The notes below the pieces were generated by a model. It did no database searches, was not told the origin of the DNA, and saw only the letters and a program-made list of their open reading frames with translations. 64,000 nucleotides of DNA from the NCBI RefSeq assembly GCF_014647435.1, contig NZ_BMPE01000006.1, positions 62,001 to 126,000 on the forward strand. The letters are read 5' to 3'. A program made the translations under genes and the position numbers. Numbering within the stretch: the stretch's first letter is position 1; every line of letters begins with the position of its first letter. Origin of the DNA: Deinococcus radiotolerans (GTDB lineage: Bacteria; Deinococcota; Deinococci; Deinococcales; Deinococcaceae). This document shows positions 1 through 10,971 of the stretch, piece after piece.

Positions 1-1
1 C

Positions 2-1630
<1,629 letters not shown>

Positions 1631-1655
1631 AGCCTCCGCCTGACAGGATGACCGC

Positions 1656-2837
1656 ATGACCCGCCTGACCGACCGACTCCTGAACGTCCGCAAACGCCGC
1701 GCCCTCGGCTGGGCCGCCCTGGCCTACGCCGGGGTGGTGCTGGCCGGTGCGCTGGTGGGCGCCGATATCACCCTGCGCAGCAAGACGCGCTGGGTGAAGG
1801 GCGTGTTCGTGCCGGTGGGTCGGCGCGGGAACGAGGTGTACCTGCCCGCGAGCAGCGAAACCCTGTCGCGCGGCCCCATCGGGATCGTGCCGCTGCTCCC
1901 GAACAAGGGACACGCGGTGCTGGGTGAGCGGCAGGTCGTGGGCACTCTGGTGCGCCGCCCGGTGCAGGAGGAACGCGGCGTGCTGCCCAACGGCGCGCTC
2001 GCGTGGGCCAGCACCTTCGTGTACAACGGCACGCCCGCCCAGCTGGGCGTCGAGTTCGAGGACACGAACGTGCACACGCCGCTGGGCGACATGCCCGCGT
2101 GGCACATTCCGCCCAGCGGCGACACCCCGGGCCGCGCGGACGCCGTCGTGATCGTCATCCACGGTCACGGCGGCCAGCGTGCCCAGGCGCTGCGGATGCT
2201 GCCCGCGCTGCGGCGCACCGGCGCGGCCAGCCTGTTCGTCACGTTCCGCAACGCGCACGGCGCCCCCCGCAGCGAGAGCGGTTACCTGACCCTGGGCGAC
2301 CAGGAAGCCGAGGACGTCATCAGCGCCCTGCACTGGGCGCAGCAGGCCGGGTACAGGCGGGCCGTGCTGTACGGCTTCAGCATGGGCGGCAACATCGCCC
2401 TCAGCGCCCTGCGCGAACGGCACCAGCCGTACCCCATTCCCGTCACGGGCGTCATGCTCGACTGCCCCGCGCTGGACTGGCGGGCCACCATCCTCTCCCA
2501 GGGCCAACGCTTCGGCCTCCCACCCTTCCTCGCGCGGCACGTCGCCACCTTCACCCAGTGGGTCGTGACACGCCGCAGCGGCCAGGACTTCGACACCGTC
2601 GACCAGATCCGCGCCGCACCCGGCTTCAACCTCCCCATCCTCATGTGGCACGGCACGCGCGACCGCACCATCCCCATCGCGCAGGCCGACAGGCTGGCCG
2701 CCGCCCGCCCCGACCTCATTGAATACCACCGGGTCGAAGGCGGCAAACACATCCGCGTGTGGAACATCAACCCCGAGCAGTACGACGCCCAACTCGAAAC
2801 CTTCATCGGCAAAGTCCTGCCAGAGGTAGAGGGATGA
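1656..2837 (+). CDS. membrane-anchored alpha/beta hydrolase
   Basis: 393-residue alpha/beta hydrolase. A hydrophobic segment near residues 18-38 (LGWAALAYAGVVLAGALVG) suggests an N-terminal membrane anchor or uncleaved signal. VVIVIHGHGG is the oxyanion-hole strand, GFSMGGN carries the nucleophilic Ser, WHGTRDRTIP a likely catalytic Asp and EGGKHIR a likely catalytic His, so the triad appears complete. Substrate is unknown; BAAT/dienelactone-type esterases are the nearest general match. It starts 25 bp after the FadB-like gene and its stop overlaps the next start (ATGA), so it is probably co-transcribed with both. A CAGGAT hexamer 6 nt upstream of the ATG may also give a leaderless transcript. 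Confidence 0.8.
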   Translation: MTRLTDRLLNVRKRRALGWAALAYAGVVLAGALVGADITLRSKTRWVKGVFVPVGRRGNEVYLPASSETLSRGPIGIVPLLPNKGHAVLGERQVVGTLVRRPVQEERGVLPNGALAWASTFVYNGTPAQLGVEFEDTNVHTPLGDMPAWHIPPSGDTPGRADAVVIVIHGHGGQRAQALRMLPALRRTGAASLFVTFRNAHGAPRSESGYLTLGDQEAEDVISALHWAQQAGYRRAVLYGFSMGGNIALSALRERHQPYPIPVTGVMLDCPALDWRATILSQGQRFGLPPFLARHVATFTQWVVTRRSGQDFDTVDQIRAAPGFNLPILMWHGTRDRTIPIAQADRLAAARPDLIEYHRVEGGKHIRVWNINPEQYDAQLETFIGKVLPEVEG

Positions 2838-3286
2838 GCGTTACTGAGGTTTATAGCCTCCTGACGGCTCTGGAAGATTTCCGGATTCAGGCCAATGCCC
2901 TTTGCGGTGAGGTCACTCCGAATGTTGGGCGATGTGAAGTGACGACCTCAACCTGGGAGGGAGGACTCAGCGATCTCCGAGGTGTTCAGGTTTCTTTCAG
3001 CGTTGTGCTGGGTGACGGCACCATTCACTGGACGCTGGCATTTCTATGCGGCCCGACAGGAACTGAAGTGTCAGCGCGGATCGTCGGAAATTACTTCGAT
3101 GAGCCGTATCAGACGCTGATCGAATCCATTTACGAAACCCAACCTGCCGATCTTCGAGAGTCCTCGGAGGCTCTGGTGGAGGCCAAGCAGCTCATTCTGG
3201 CCAGCATGCAAGCGCACATCACCCAGCAGAATATGGAACGACTGCTGGCAGGGGGACGGGAAGCCCCCTTCTTCCCGAATCTGTAA
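2834..3286 (+). CDS. hypothetical protein, lower GC than neighbours
   Basis: 150 residues. The ATG at 2834 overlaps the hydrolase stop by ATGA and is preceded by GAGGTAGAGGG; a longer frame from 2759 would overlap the hydrolase by 79 bp and is unlikely. No family was recognised. The protein is acidic and mixed alpha/beta, with a Trp-containing strand-rich middle (TSTWEGG, HWTLAF) and a helical C-terminus, no signal peptide and no membrane segment. Codon use is visibly more AT-rich than in the flanking beta-oxidation genes (many TTT, GAT, ATT codons), which suggests later acquisition. Size and composition would fit an orphan immunity-type or accessory protein, but nothing proves this. Confidence 0.75.
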   Translation: MSVTEVYSLLTALEDFRIQANALCGEVTPNVGRCEVTTSTWEGGLSDLRGVQVSFSVVLGDGTIHWTLAFLCGPTGTEVSARIVGNYFDEPYQTLIESIYETQPADLRESSEALVEAKQLILASMQAHITQQNMERLLAGGREAPFFPNL

Positions 3287-3298
3287 GGAGTAACGACT

Positions 3299-4492
<1,194 letters not shown>

Positions 4493-4505
4493 CCTGAACA
4501 CGGAA

Positions 4506-4537
4506 GCAGGGCACTCGCCGGGAAGGGGGTGCCCTGC
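4506..4537 (+). terminator. hairpin after the thiolase gene
   Basis: Perfect 9-bp stem GCAGGGCAC (4506-4514) / GTGCCCTGC (4529-4537) starting 13 bp after the stop. No U-tract follows, so termination efficiency is uncertain. Confidence 0.6.
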
Positions 4538-4592
4538 TGTGCTGTGCATATTCACGTGACGTTAATTCTCAGCCTCCGAGCGTCACACAGCC

Positions 4593-4722
4593 TTTAGGAT
4601 GTCGAGCAAGTTCGTCGCTTCGGTGCGGCGGGGTGCGGTTCCCATAGATCGCTGGGGTGGAGTCAGGTCAAGTTGGCCTGACTCCATGCCTTTTGCTTTT
4701 CGCTCTTTCAGGTGTGGAGGTG
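4593..4722 (+). promoter_or_regulatory. structured 5' leader of the antiporter gene
   Basis: A possible -10 (TAGGAT, 4595-4600) precedes about 120 nt of non-coding leader. Two hairpins are visible: CGTCGC (4613-4618) / GCGGCG (4625-4630), and a perfect 10-bp stem TGGAGTCAGG (4658-4667) / CCTGACTCCA (4677-4686) with a 9-nt loop. The second is followed by T-rich sequence (TGCCTTTTGCTTTT), resembling an attenuator. A near-perfect Shine-Dalgarno GGAGGTGAT follows at 4716-4724. No known riboswitch consensus was recognised. Confidence 0.45.
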
Positions 4723-5973
4723 ATGGTGGTGTTCAAGGGATTGGGTTGGCGTGCGGCGCTGCCGCTGGGGGTGCTGCTGTCGGGCGGCGCGCTGGCGGCG
4801 AGTTCGGCGGGAACGGCGGACCTGCTGTTCGGGCTGTTCTGGGTGGTGCTGGCCGCGGCGGTGTTCGGGACGGTGGCCTCGAAGCTGGGTGTTCCGGCGG
4901 TGGTGGGGCAGGTGCTGGCCGGGATTCTGATCGGGCCGAGCGTGCTGAGTCTGGTCCGCCCGGACGAGTTCCTGCTCAGTCTCGCGGAGTTGGGCGCGGT
5001 GTTCCTGCTGTTCATGGTGGGTCTGGAGACCCGCTTCCGGGATCTGCTGTCGGTGGGGAAGGAGGCACTGCTCGTGGCGGTGCTGGGCATCGCGTTCCCG
5101 CTGGCGCTGGGCTTCGGGTTCGGGCTGTGGCAGGGGCAGGAGAACGTCAGTGCGCTGTTCGTGGGAACGGCCCTGGTGGCGACGTCGGTGGGCATCACGG
5201 CAAAGGTGTTGCAGGAGATGGGCGTGCTGGACGCCCGGTTCGCGCAGGTGATCCTGGGCGCGGCCGTCATCGACGACATCCTGGGCCTGACGCTGCTGGC
5301 GGTCGTGAGCGGCCTGGGCGCCGGGGAGAGCATGAGTGCCGGGCAGGTGGGCCTGATCCTGGGCCTCAGCGTGGGGTTCGTGGCGCTGGTGCTCGCGCTG
5401 GGCATCCCGCTCATCCGCCGCTTCCAGCCCCGACTGCGGAACCTGAGCCTGTCACGCATGTTCAACGTGGCGATCGTGGTGGGCCTGGGCGTGGCCGCGC
5501 TGAGCACCGTGGCGGGTCTCGCGCCCATCATCGGGGCGTTCCTGGCGGGCATGGTGCTGGCCGAGGTGAAGGACGAACTGGAGTTCGAGTCGAAGGTGCA
5601 CGCCCTGGAATCCTTCCTGGCGCCGGTGTTCTTCGTGGCCGTGGGCTTGCAGCTCGACCTGAGCGTGCTGGGTGACCCGGTCGTGATCGTCGCGGGCCTG
5701 ATCCTGACGGTGCTGGCGGTGATCGGCAAGGTTGCGGGCGGCCTGATCGGCGCGCGCAGCATGGGCGGAAGGCAGTCGCTGCTGGTCGGTGTGGGCATGG
5801 TCCCGCGTGGCGAGGTCGGGTTGATCGTCGCCAGCCTGGGCCTCGCGGCGGGCGTGATCGGCAAGCAGGTGTACGCCGAGGTGCTGCTCATGGTCCTTCT
5901 GACGACCGTGCTGGCGCCGCTGGTGCTGCGCGCCCTGGCCCCCCGCCCGGAACGGGACGCACCCGCCGCCTGA
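4723..5973 (+). CDS. cation:proton antiporter (KefB/NhaS-like, CPA2 family)
   Basis: About 416 residues with some 12 hydrophobic segments and the Na+/H+-exchanger fold. [16 protein letters not shown] is the typical first re-entrant motif and [10 protein letters not shown] carries the paired acidic residues of CPA2 antiporters. [11 protein letters not shown] near the C-terminus is also characteristic. There is no TrkA-N or TrkA-C extension, so it is a short transport-only form. The ATG at 4723 lies inside a strong Shine-Dalgarno (GGAGGTGAT, 4716-4724), so GTG 4726 or 4729 may be the real start. An upstream GTG at 4657 would place a perfect hairpin inside the coding region and is unlikely. Role: K+ or Na+ exchange against H+; the ion cannot be told from sequence. 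Confidence 0.87.
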   Translation: MVVFKGLGWRAALPLGVLLSGGALAASSAGTADLLFGLFWVVLAAAVFGTVASKLGVPAVVGQVLAGILIGPSVLSLVRPDEFLLSLAELGAVFLLFMVGLETRFRDLLSVGKEALLVAVLGIAFPLALGFGFGLWQGQENVSALFVGTALVATSVGITAKVLQEMGVLDARFAQVILGAAVIDDILGLTLLAVVSGLGAGESMSAGQVGLILGLSVGFVALVLALGIPLIRRFQPRLRNLSLSRMFNVAIVVGLGVAALSTVAGLAPIIGAFLAGMVLAEVKDELEFESKVHALESFLAPVFFVAVGLQLDLSVLGDPVVIVAGLILTVLAVIGKVAGGLIGARSMGGRQSLLVGVGMVPRGEVGLIVASLGLAAGVIGKQVYAEVLLMVLLTTVLAPLVLRALAPRPERDAPAA

Positions 5974-5988
5974 GTCGCGCGGCGTGGA

Positions 5989-6021
5989 GGAGGGGGCCGT
6001 CCAGTGGGGCGTGCCCCCTCC
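5989..6021 (+). terminator. hairpin after the antiporter gene
   Basis: GGAGGGGGC (5989-5997) pairs with GCCCCCTCC (6013-6021) over 9 bp, 15 bp after the antiporter stop; T-rich CCTTTTCCC follows. Confidence 0.6.
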
Positions 6022-6042
6022 CGCCTTTTCCCGCCTGTGCGG

Positions 6043-6048
6043 TACCCT
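6043..6048 (+). promoter_or_regulatory. -10 element of a leaderless promoter
   Basis: TACCCT ends 6 nt before the ATG at 6055. The same TANNNT-N5-8-start arrangement recurs before many genes here, for example TAGCAT before dinB, TACAAT before lipB, TACAAT before the LacI gene and TACACT before the dGTPase gene. Confidence 0.6.
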
Positions 6049-6054
6049 GGAGGG

Positions 6055-7263
6055 ATGCCGGACGTTCCCGCCGCCCCCACCCGTTCCCGCCTGAGACTGC
6101 GGGTGTCCCCCGCTGCCGAGGCGCACGTGCGCGCCGGGCACCCCTGGGTGTACGAGTCCAGCCTGCGTGCCCAGAGCCGCGACGGCGACGCGGGGGAACT
6201 GGCCGTGATCTACGACCGCCGCGACCGCTTCCTGGCGATCGGGCTGTTCGACCCGGACAGCCCGCTGCGGGTGCGGGTGCTGCACCAGGGCACCCCGGCC
6301 ACGCTGGACGACGCGTGGTGGGCGGCGCGGCTGGACGAGGCGCTGCTGCGCCGCGCGCCGCTGTTCGGCCTGGACACCGACGGGTACCGCGTCGTGAACG
6401 GCGAGTCCGACGGGTTTCCCGGGCTGGTCGTGGACCGCTACGCGAGCACGCTGGTCGTGAAGCTGTACACCGCCGCGTGGTTCCCGCACCTGGAGCGCAT
6501 GCTGGGCCTCCTCGCCGAGCGCTTCCCGGAGTTCGCGCTGGTGCTGCGCCTGAGCCGCAACATCCAGACCCGCGCCCGCGAGGAGGGCCTGTTCGACGGT
6601 CAGCTCCTCGCAGGCCGCGTCGGGAGCGGCACCGTCGTCTTCCACGAGACCGGACTGGCCTTCGAGGCGGAGGTGCTGCGCGGCCAGAAGACCGGGTTCT
6701 TCCTCGACCAGCGTGACAACCGCCGCCGCGTCGAGAAGTACGCGCGGGGCCGCCGCGTCCTGAACGCCTTCTCGTTCAGCGGCGGCTTCAGCCTGTACGC
6801 CGCGCGGGGCGGGGCGGCGCACGTCGTCAGCCTCGACATCAGCGCGCACGCGCTGGACAGCGCTGAACGCAACTACGCCCTGAACCCGAAACTCACCGCC
6901 CCGCACGAGACCGTCCAGGCCGACGTGTTCGAATGGCTCGCCGAGACCGACTGCGAATTCGACCTCGTGATCCTCGACCCGCCCTCCCTGGCCCGCCGCG
7001 AGACGGAACGGGCAGGCGCGATCCGCGCGTACAGGAAACTCGCCGCCGACGGCATCCGCCGCCTCGCGCCCGGCGGTATCCTCCTGAGCGCCTCGTGCTC
7101 CGCGCACGTCAGCGCCGAGGAATTCTGGGACGTCGTCCGCGACGCCGCCACCCGCTCCGGCCGCAAGTGGCGCGAACTGCACACCAGCCAGCACGCCCCC
7201 GACCACCACGCGACCTTCGCGGAAGCGCAGTACCTCAAGGCCATCTTCATCCAGTTCGACTGA
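6055..7263 (+). CDS. class I SAM-dependent rRNA methyltransferase (RlmI-like)
   Basis: 402 residues. The N-terminal ~75 residues form a PUA-like RNA-binding domain ([22 protein letters not shown]). A linker with [13 protein letters not shown] follows, then a Rossmann methyltransferase domain: [31 protein letters not shown] (SAM-binding), [11 protein letters not shown] (catalytic NPP-like loop) and [10 protein letters not shown]. This order matches RlmI/YccW 23S rRNA m5C methyltransferases. Start choice: ATG 6055 lies 6 nt after a TACCCT -10 element (6043-6048), indicating a leaderless transcript; the longer frame from 6004 would run through the preceding terminator. Confidence 0.88.
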   Translation: MPDVPAAPTRSRLRLRVSPAAEAHVRAGHPWVYESSLRAQSRDGDAGELAVIYDRRDRFLAIGLFDPDSPLRVRVLHQGTPATLDDAWWAARLDEALLRRAPLFGLDTDGYRVVNGESDGFPGLVVDRYASTLVVKLYTAAWFPHLERMLGLLAERFPEFALVLRLSRNIQTRAREEGLFDGQLLAGRVGSGTVVFHETGLAFEAEVLRGQKTGFFLDQRDNRRRVEKYARGRRVLNAFSFSGGFSLYAARGGAAHVVSLDISAHALDSAERNYALNPKLTAPHETVQADVFEWLAETDCEFDLVILDPPSLARRETERAGAIRAYRKLAADGIRRLAPGGILLSASCSAHVSAEEFWDVVRDAATRSGRKWRELHTSQHAPDHHATFAEAQYLKAIFIQFD

Positions 7264-7289
7264 CCCGGACCGGTGTGGTGGACTGCCGC

Positions 7290-7739
7290 ATGCGGACAGG
7301 ACGTCGGTGGGCTGGAAGGTGGACGGGCGCGGCGCTGTGTCTCCTGCTGGGTGTGGCGGGCGCGCAGGGCTGCCCGCCGGGCCAGGAGGCGCGCCTGACC
7401 CGGACCGGGCACGCGCTGGAGGCTGCGCAACTGCGCTGGCAGAGGGCGGCCCCGGCGGGCTACACCTTGACCCTGTACCGGGTTACGGACATGGACAACG
7501 AGACGACGGTGCTGACCGGGCCGCAGGTCCGGGGCAGCCCAGGTCCCGTTGAAGGGCTCTTCGGCGAGGTAGAGGAGATGCTCGACATGGCCCGCACTGT
7601 TCCCGGTTTCTGCTTCGAGGTGGCGGCCGTGTTCGACTGGCGGTACGGGTACCCGGTCCGGGTGTGGTTCTGGTCGCCGGTGGACGGCACGCGGCACCTG
7701 ACCTACCGGGAGATCTCGGACTTCCAGCCCCGACCCTGA
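7290..7739 (+). CDS. secreted DUF6174-like protein
   Basis: 149 residues with an N-terminal signal peptide (basic MRTGRRW, hydrophobic ALCLLLGVAGAQG). The mature part has the pattern W-x4-P-x2-Y-T (WQRAAPAGYTLTL), then FDWRYGYPVRVWF, and ends with EISDF. This resembles DUF6174-type exported proteins, in which a YT strand is followed by an FD-x3-GYP motif and a final I-x2-F. A second member with the same pattern is encoded at 49317-49874. Function unknown; probably extracytoplasmic. It starts 26 bp after the methyltransferase and may be co-transcribed. Cys residues occur at the start of the mature part (QGCPPG) and in GFCFE; a lipoprotein is possible but no clear lipobox is present. Confidence 0.7.
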   Translation: MRTGRRWAGRWTGAALCLLLGVAGAQGCPPGQEARLTRTGHALEAAQLRWQRAAPAGYTLTLYRVTDMDNETTVLTGPQVRGSPGPVEGLFGEVEEMLDMARTVPGFCFEVAAVFDWRYGYPVRVWFWSPVDGTRHLTYREISDFQPRP

Positions 7740-7809
7740 CCCTGCCCGCGACAGGGCGCTCTGGCGGGGGCCAGCCCATCGGTGGCCGGGAGAAGGGCAC
7801 ACTGAAGGT

Positions 7810-8043
7810 ATGGACGACTCTCTGAACCGGGATCAGCTCATTGCCCTGGTGCGGCGGCTGCTTCAGGCCGATGTTCACGAAGAAGAGCGGGAGCAGATTC
7901 TTGACACCCTTCAGGAGCAGCTCCTGGATCCTCAGCTCAGCGATGACATCTTCTGGCCGGATCGGGAGATGACTGCTGAGGACATCGTTGATCGCGTGCG
8001 GGCGTATACGCCTATCCGCCTGAACTGGTCGCCCGAGCAGTGA
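7810..8043 (+). CDS. small acidic protein resembling colicin E-type immunity proteins
   Basis: 77 residues, strongly acidic, no signal peptide. The spacing of features resembles the Im2/Im7/Im9 family: an N-terminal helix LIALVRRLL, a second acidic helix (EEREQILDTLQEQL), then LSDDIFWP followed by TAEDIVDRVRAY, comparable to the HP..TDLIYYP...PEGIVKEIKEWR region of immunity proteins (family knowledge, from memory). No partner nuclease bacteriocin is adjacent, so it would be an orphan. Base composition is lower in GC than in neighbours. The start is ATG 7810, preceded by GAAGG and, 6 nt upstream, a CACACT hexamer at the leaderless -10 position. The immunity assignment is an inference. Confidence 0.6.
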   Translation: MDDSLNRDQLIALVRRLLQADVHEEEREQILDTLQEQLLDPQLSDDIFWPDREMTAEDIVDRVRAYTPIRLNWSPEQ

Positions 8044-8079
8044 CCCATTTCTCTGATTGACAGACCCTAGCATGGGCGG

Positions 8080-9147
8080 GTGCCGGCGCCCCGCAAGATC
8101 ATTCACGTGGACATGGACGCCTTCTACGCGTCGGTGGAGCAGCGGGATGACGCGCGGCTGCGGGGGCGGCCCGTGGCGGTCGCGTGGGGTGGGCGGCGCT
8201 CGGTGGTCCTGACCGCGAGTTACGAGGCGCGGCCCTTCGGGGTGCGGTCGGCGATGCCGCTGTACCGAGCGCTGGAGCGCTGCCCGGAGCTGGTGGCGGT
8301 GGAGCCGAGGTTCGAGGCGTACCGCGAGGTGAGTGCGCAGATCCGCGCAGTGTTCGCCGCGTTCACGCCGCTGGTGGAGCCGCTGTCGCTGGACGAGGCG
8401 TACCTGGACGTCACGGCGCCCCTGATGGGTGGGCCGAGTGCGACGCGGATTGCGCAGGCGATCCGGCGGCAGATCCGCGAGGGGACGGGCCTGACGGCGG
8501 GCGTGAGCGTGAACAAGTTCCTGGCGAAACTCGCGAGCGGCTTGCACAAGCCTGATGGGCTGACCGTGATCCTGCCGGATCAGGTGGACGCGCTGCTGGC
8601 GGGGTTGAAGGTGGGGGACTTTCACGGGATTGGCCCGGCGACCGCGGCGAAACTGGCCGGGATGGGCATCCGCACGGGCGCGGACCTGCGCGCCGCCGAC
8701 CCGGCAGGCCTGACGGCACGCTTCGGGGTGCATGGCGCGCACTTCTCGCGGATCGCGCGGGGCCTGGACGACCGCCCGGTCGAGCCGGACCGCCCGCACC
8801 GCAGCGTGGGCACCGAGGAGACCTACGGGCATGACCTGCGCGGCGTGGACGCGGTGGCGGCCCGGCTGCCCGTGCTGGCGCAGGGGGTGGAACGCCGCCT
8901 GGAACGGGCCGGCCTGGCCGCGCGGACGGTGGTGCTGAAACTGAAGTTCGACGACCGCAGCGTCATCACGCGCCGGGTCACCCTCCCGCTGCCTGTTCAT
9001 ACCGCGCAGGAGCTGGCCCGCGCCGCTGCGCGCCTCCTGACGCCGGAGCTGCTCGCGGGCCGGGGCGTGCGGCTGGCGGGCATCACGGCGGCTGGACTGG
9101 TCCCAGCGGGGCAGGTGCCCACGCAACCGCTGCTGCTGGGCGGGTAG
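8080..9147 (+). CDS. dinB: DNA polymerase IV (Y-family translesion polymerase)
   Basis: 355 residues, close to the usual 350. HVDMDAFYASVE carries the first catalytic Asp pair region and SLDEAYLDVT the second Asp/Glu pair; KLASGLHKPDG and the helix-hairpin-helix FHGIGPATAAKLAGMGI are typical, followed by a little-finger domain (VGTEETYGHDL). It bypasses lesions by low-fidelity synthesis. The C-terminal beta-clamp-binding peptide is not obvious; the protein ends TQPLLLGG, whose QPLLL stretch could serve. The GTG start at 8080 is supported by TAGCAT (8068-8073) 6 nt upstream. No LexA-type operator was seen. Confidence 0.93.
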   Translation: MPAPRKIIHVDMDAFYASVEQRDDARLRGRPVAVAWGGRRSVVLTASYEARPFGVRSAMPLYRALERCPELVAVEPRFEAYREVSAQIRAVFAAFTPLVEPLSLDEAYLDVTAPLMGGPSATRIAQAIRRQIREGTGLTAGVSVNKFLAKLASGLHKPDGLTVILPDQVDALLAGLKVGDFHGIGPATAAKLAGMGIRTGADLRAADPAGLTARFGVHGAHFSRIARGLDDRPVEPDRPHRSVGTEETYGHDLRGVDAVAARLPVLAQGVERRLERAGLAARTVVLKLKFDDRSVITRRVTLPLPVHTAQELARAAARLLTPELLAGRGVRLAGITAAGLVPAGQVPTQPLLLGG

Positions 9148-9170
9148 GGCACAGGGGGTAGAGTCGGGCG

Positions 9171-9881
9171 GTGACTCTGCCTCTGCGCGCCGTGATTTTC
9201 GACCTGGACGACACGCTGTTCGACGATACGGGCTGCACGTACGCGGGCCTGCGTGCCCTGGCGGCGCAGTCTGGCCTGAGCGTTTCGCCCGCTGAGCTGT
9301 TCGCGCGGCACGCGGCGCACATCCGCGCCATCGACCCGCTGCTGTTCCGGGGCGAGCTGACCGCACACGGCGCGCGGGTGCTGCGCTTCACGCGCCTCCT
9401 GACCGAGCTGGGCGTGCCCGATCCGGACGGCGAGGCGGCGACCGTCACGTACCGGGAGGCGTACCGCGCCGCCTGGGCGCCCCTGCCCGGCGCGGCGGAC
9501 GTGCTGCGGGACCTGCGCGCCGCCGGGCTGCGACTGGCCGTCCTGACGAACTACGTGCGCGAGGTGCAGGCCCTGAAACTCGCGCACTTCGGTCTGGACA
9601 CCTTGGTGGACGCGGTGCTGTGCGTCGAGGAGGTCCCGGCGGCGAAACCCGACCCGCGCGCCTACCACGCCGCCTGCGCCGCGCTGGCCGTCACTCCACA
9701 GGAGGCCGTGATGGTGGGGGACTCCTGGGAGAAGGACGTGCAGGGCGCCCGCCGGGCCGGACTGCGGGCGGTGTGGGTGAACCGCGCAGGGACGACCGGG
9801 CCCGACCCGGCCGTGCCGGTCGCATCGCGGCTGGCCGACCTGCCCGCCGCGCTGGGCGTACCGGTCCTTACTCGCGGGTGA
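9171..9881 (+). CDS. HAD-superfamily phosphatase (haloacid dehalogenase-like)
   Basis: 236 residues. Motif I is IFDLDDTLFDD, motif II LAVLTNYV, motif III the Lys of AAKPDPRAY, and motif IV MVGDSWEKDVQGA. A C1-type helical cap lies between motifs I and II. It belongs to the YjjG/REG-2-like group; the substrate (a nucleotide or sugar phosphate) cannot be told. GTG 9171 lies 6 nt after TAGAGT (9159-9164), a leaderless arrangement. The 3' end overlaps the convergent KdpD-like gene by 14 bp. Confidence 0.85.
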   Translation: MTLPLRAVIFDLDDTLFDDTGCTYAGLRALAAQSGLSVSPAELFARHAAHIRAIDPLLFRGELTAHGARVLRFTRLLTELGVPDPDGEAATVTYREAYRAAWAPLPGAADVLRDLRAAGLRLAVLTNYVREVQALKLAHFGLDTLVDAVLCVEEVPAAKPDPRAYHAACAALAVTPQEAVMVGDSWEKDVQGARRAGLRAVWVNRAGTTGPDPAVPVASRLADLPAALGVPVLTRG

Positions 9882-10938
9882 TGACGTACACGTCCACGTT
9901 GCGCGTCTGCCGCAGCACCGAGCGGATAATGTCCCCCCGCAGGAATTCCTCCCAGCGGGAGCGGCTGCTCTCGCCCAGCACGACCTGCGTGGCATGCGCG
10001 GCCTGCACGTGCCGGATCAGGGTGGCCGCCACGCCGCCCGCCGGGTCAAGCACGATGAATTCCCCGCCCAGCGCGACCGTGACCGCGCGGAAGGTGTCGA
10101 GCAGCCGCGCACGCTCGGCACTGATCCGCTCGGACCGTACGGTCACGACCTGAAGGTCGGCATGCAGGCGCTGCGCGAGCTGCCCGCCGCGGCGGATCAG
10201 ACGCGCGCCGGTCTCCTCGGCGGCCACAGCGACCACCACGCGCTCCTGCACGCCCAGGCCTGCCGCCAGACCGGCCGCGCCCTGCTCGACGACGTGCGCC
10301 ACCTGCCGCAGCGCCAGTTCCCGCAGCGCCGTCAGGTTCGGCAGCGTGAAGAAGTTCGTCAGGGCGTGCTCGGCCCGCTCCGCGCCGTACACCGCGCCGG
10401 ACCGCACCCGCTCGCGCAGGTCGGCAGGTGTCAGGTCCACGAGCACCAGTTCGTCCGCGCCGCGCAGCACGGCGTCCGGGATGCGCTCGCGGACGCGCAC
10501 GCCGGTCAGGCGCGCCACCGTGTCGTGCAGGGACTCCAGGTGCTGCACGTTCACGGTGGACAGCACGTTCACGCCTGCGTCTAGCAGCGCCTCGACGTCC
10601 ATCCAGCGCTTCTCCCGCGCGCTGCCCGGCGCGTTCGAATGCGCCAGTTCATCCACGAGCACCACGTCCGGACGGCGCGCGATCAGGCCCGCCACGTCCA
10701 GTTCACCCAGCGTCACGCCGCCCCGCACGACCTCCAGCCGCGGGAAGACCGGCAGGCCCGCCGCGGCCGCCTGCGTGAACGCCCGCCCGTGCGTTTCCAG
10801 CACGCCGATCAGGGCGTCCTCGCCGCGCTCCAGGCGGTCGCGCAGTTCACTGAGCGCGCGGGTGGTCTTCCCGACCCCCGCCGCCATGCCCACGAACACC
10901 CGGTGCCGACCCCGCGCCGGGCGGGCGGCGCCGGGCAT
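9868..10938 (-). CDS. stand-alone KdpD N-terminal sensor protein (KdpD-N plus Usp-like domain, no kinase)
   Basis: 356 residues, about 40% of full-length KdpD. The first ~215 residues are the KdpD domain with Walker A GMAAGVGKT and Walker B-like DVVLVDELAH, plus NVQHLESLHD and FFTLPNLTALRELALRQ. Residues ~225-356 resemble the universal-stress-protein domain. Transmembrane helices and histidine kinase are absent. Last gene of the kdp operon. It lies in the same frame as kdpC, 11 codons after the kdpC stop; those codons (encoding PPEPERLA) resemble the normal KdpD N-terminus, so the real start may be upstream of the ATG. The kinase partner is probably the divergent gene at 15772. Confidence 0.87.
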   Translation of the reverse strand: MPGAARPARGRHRVFVGMAAGVGKTTRALSELRDRLERGEDALIGVLETHGRAFTQAAAAGLPVFPRLEVVRGGVTLGELDVAGLIARRPDVVLVDELAHSNAPGSAREKRWMDVEALLDAGVNVLSTVNVQHLESLHDTVARLTGVRVRERIPDAVLRGADELVLVDLTPADLRERVRSGAVYGAERAEHALTNFFTLPNLTALRELALRQVAHVVEQGAAGLAAGLGVQERVVVAVAAEETGARLIRRGGQLAQRLHADLQVVTVRSERISAERARLLDTFRAVTVALGGEFIVLDPAGGVAATLIRHVQAAHATQVVLGESSRSRWEEFLRGDIIRSVLRQTRNVDVYVITRE

Positions 10939-10971
10939 CGCCAGCCGCTCGGGTTCAGGCGGCGTGACGAC

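Noticed and set aside
4593..4722. A ydaO-type c-di-AMP riboswitch in the antiporter leader
   Set aside because: I could not find the conserved core sequences of that class; the leader is reported only as structured.
8057..8062. TTGACA upstream of dinB as a -35 element
   Set aside because: It lies only 5 nt before the TAGCAT -10, far short of the 16-18 nt spacer.
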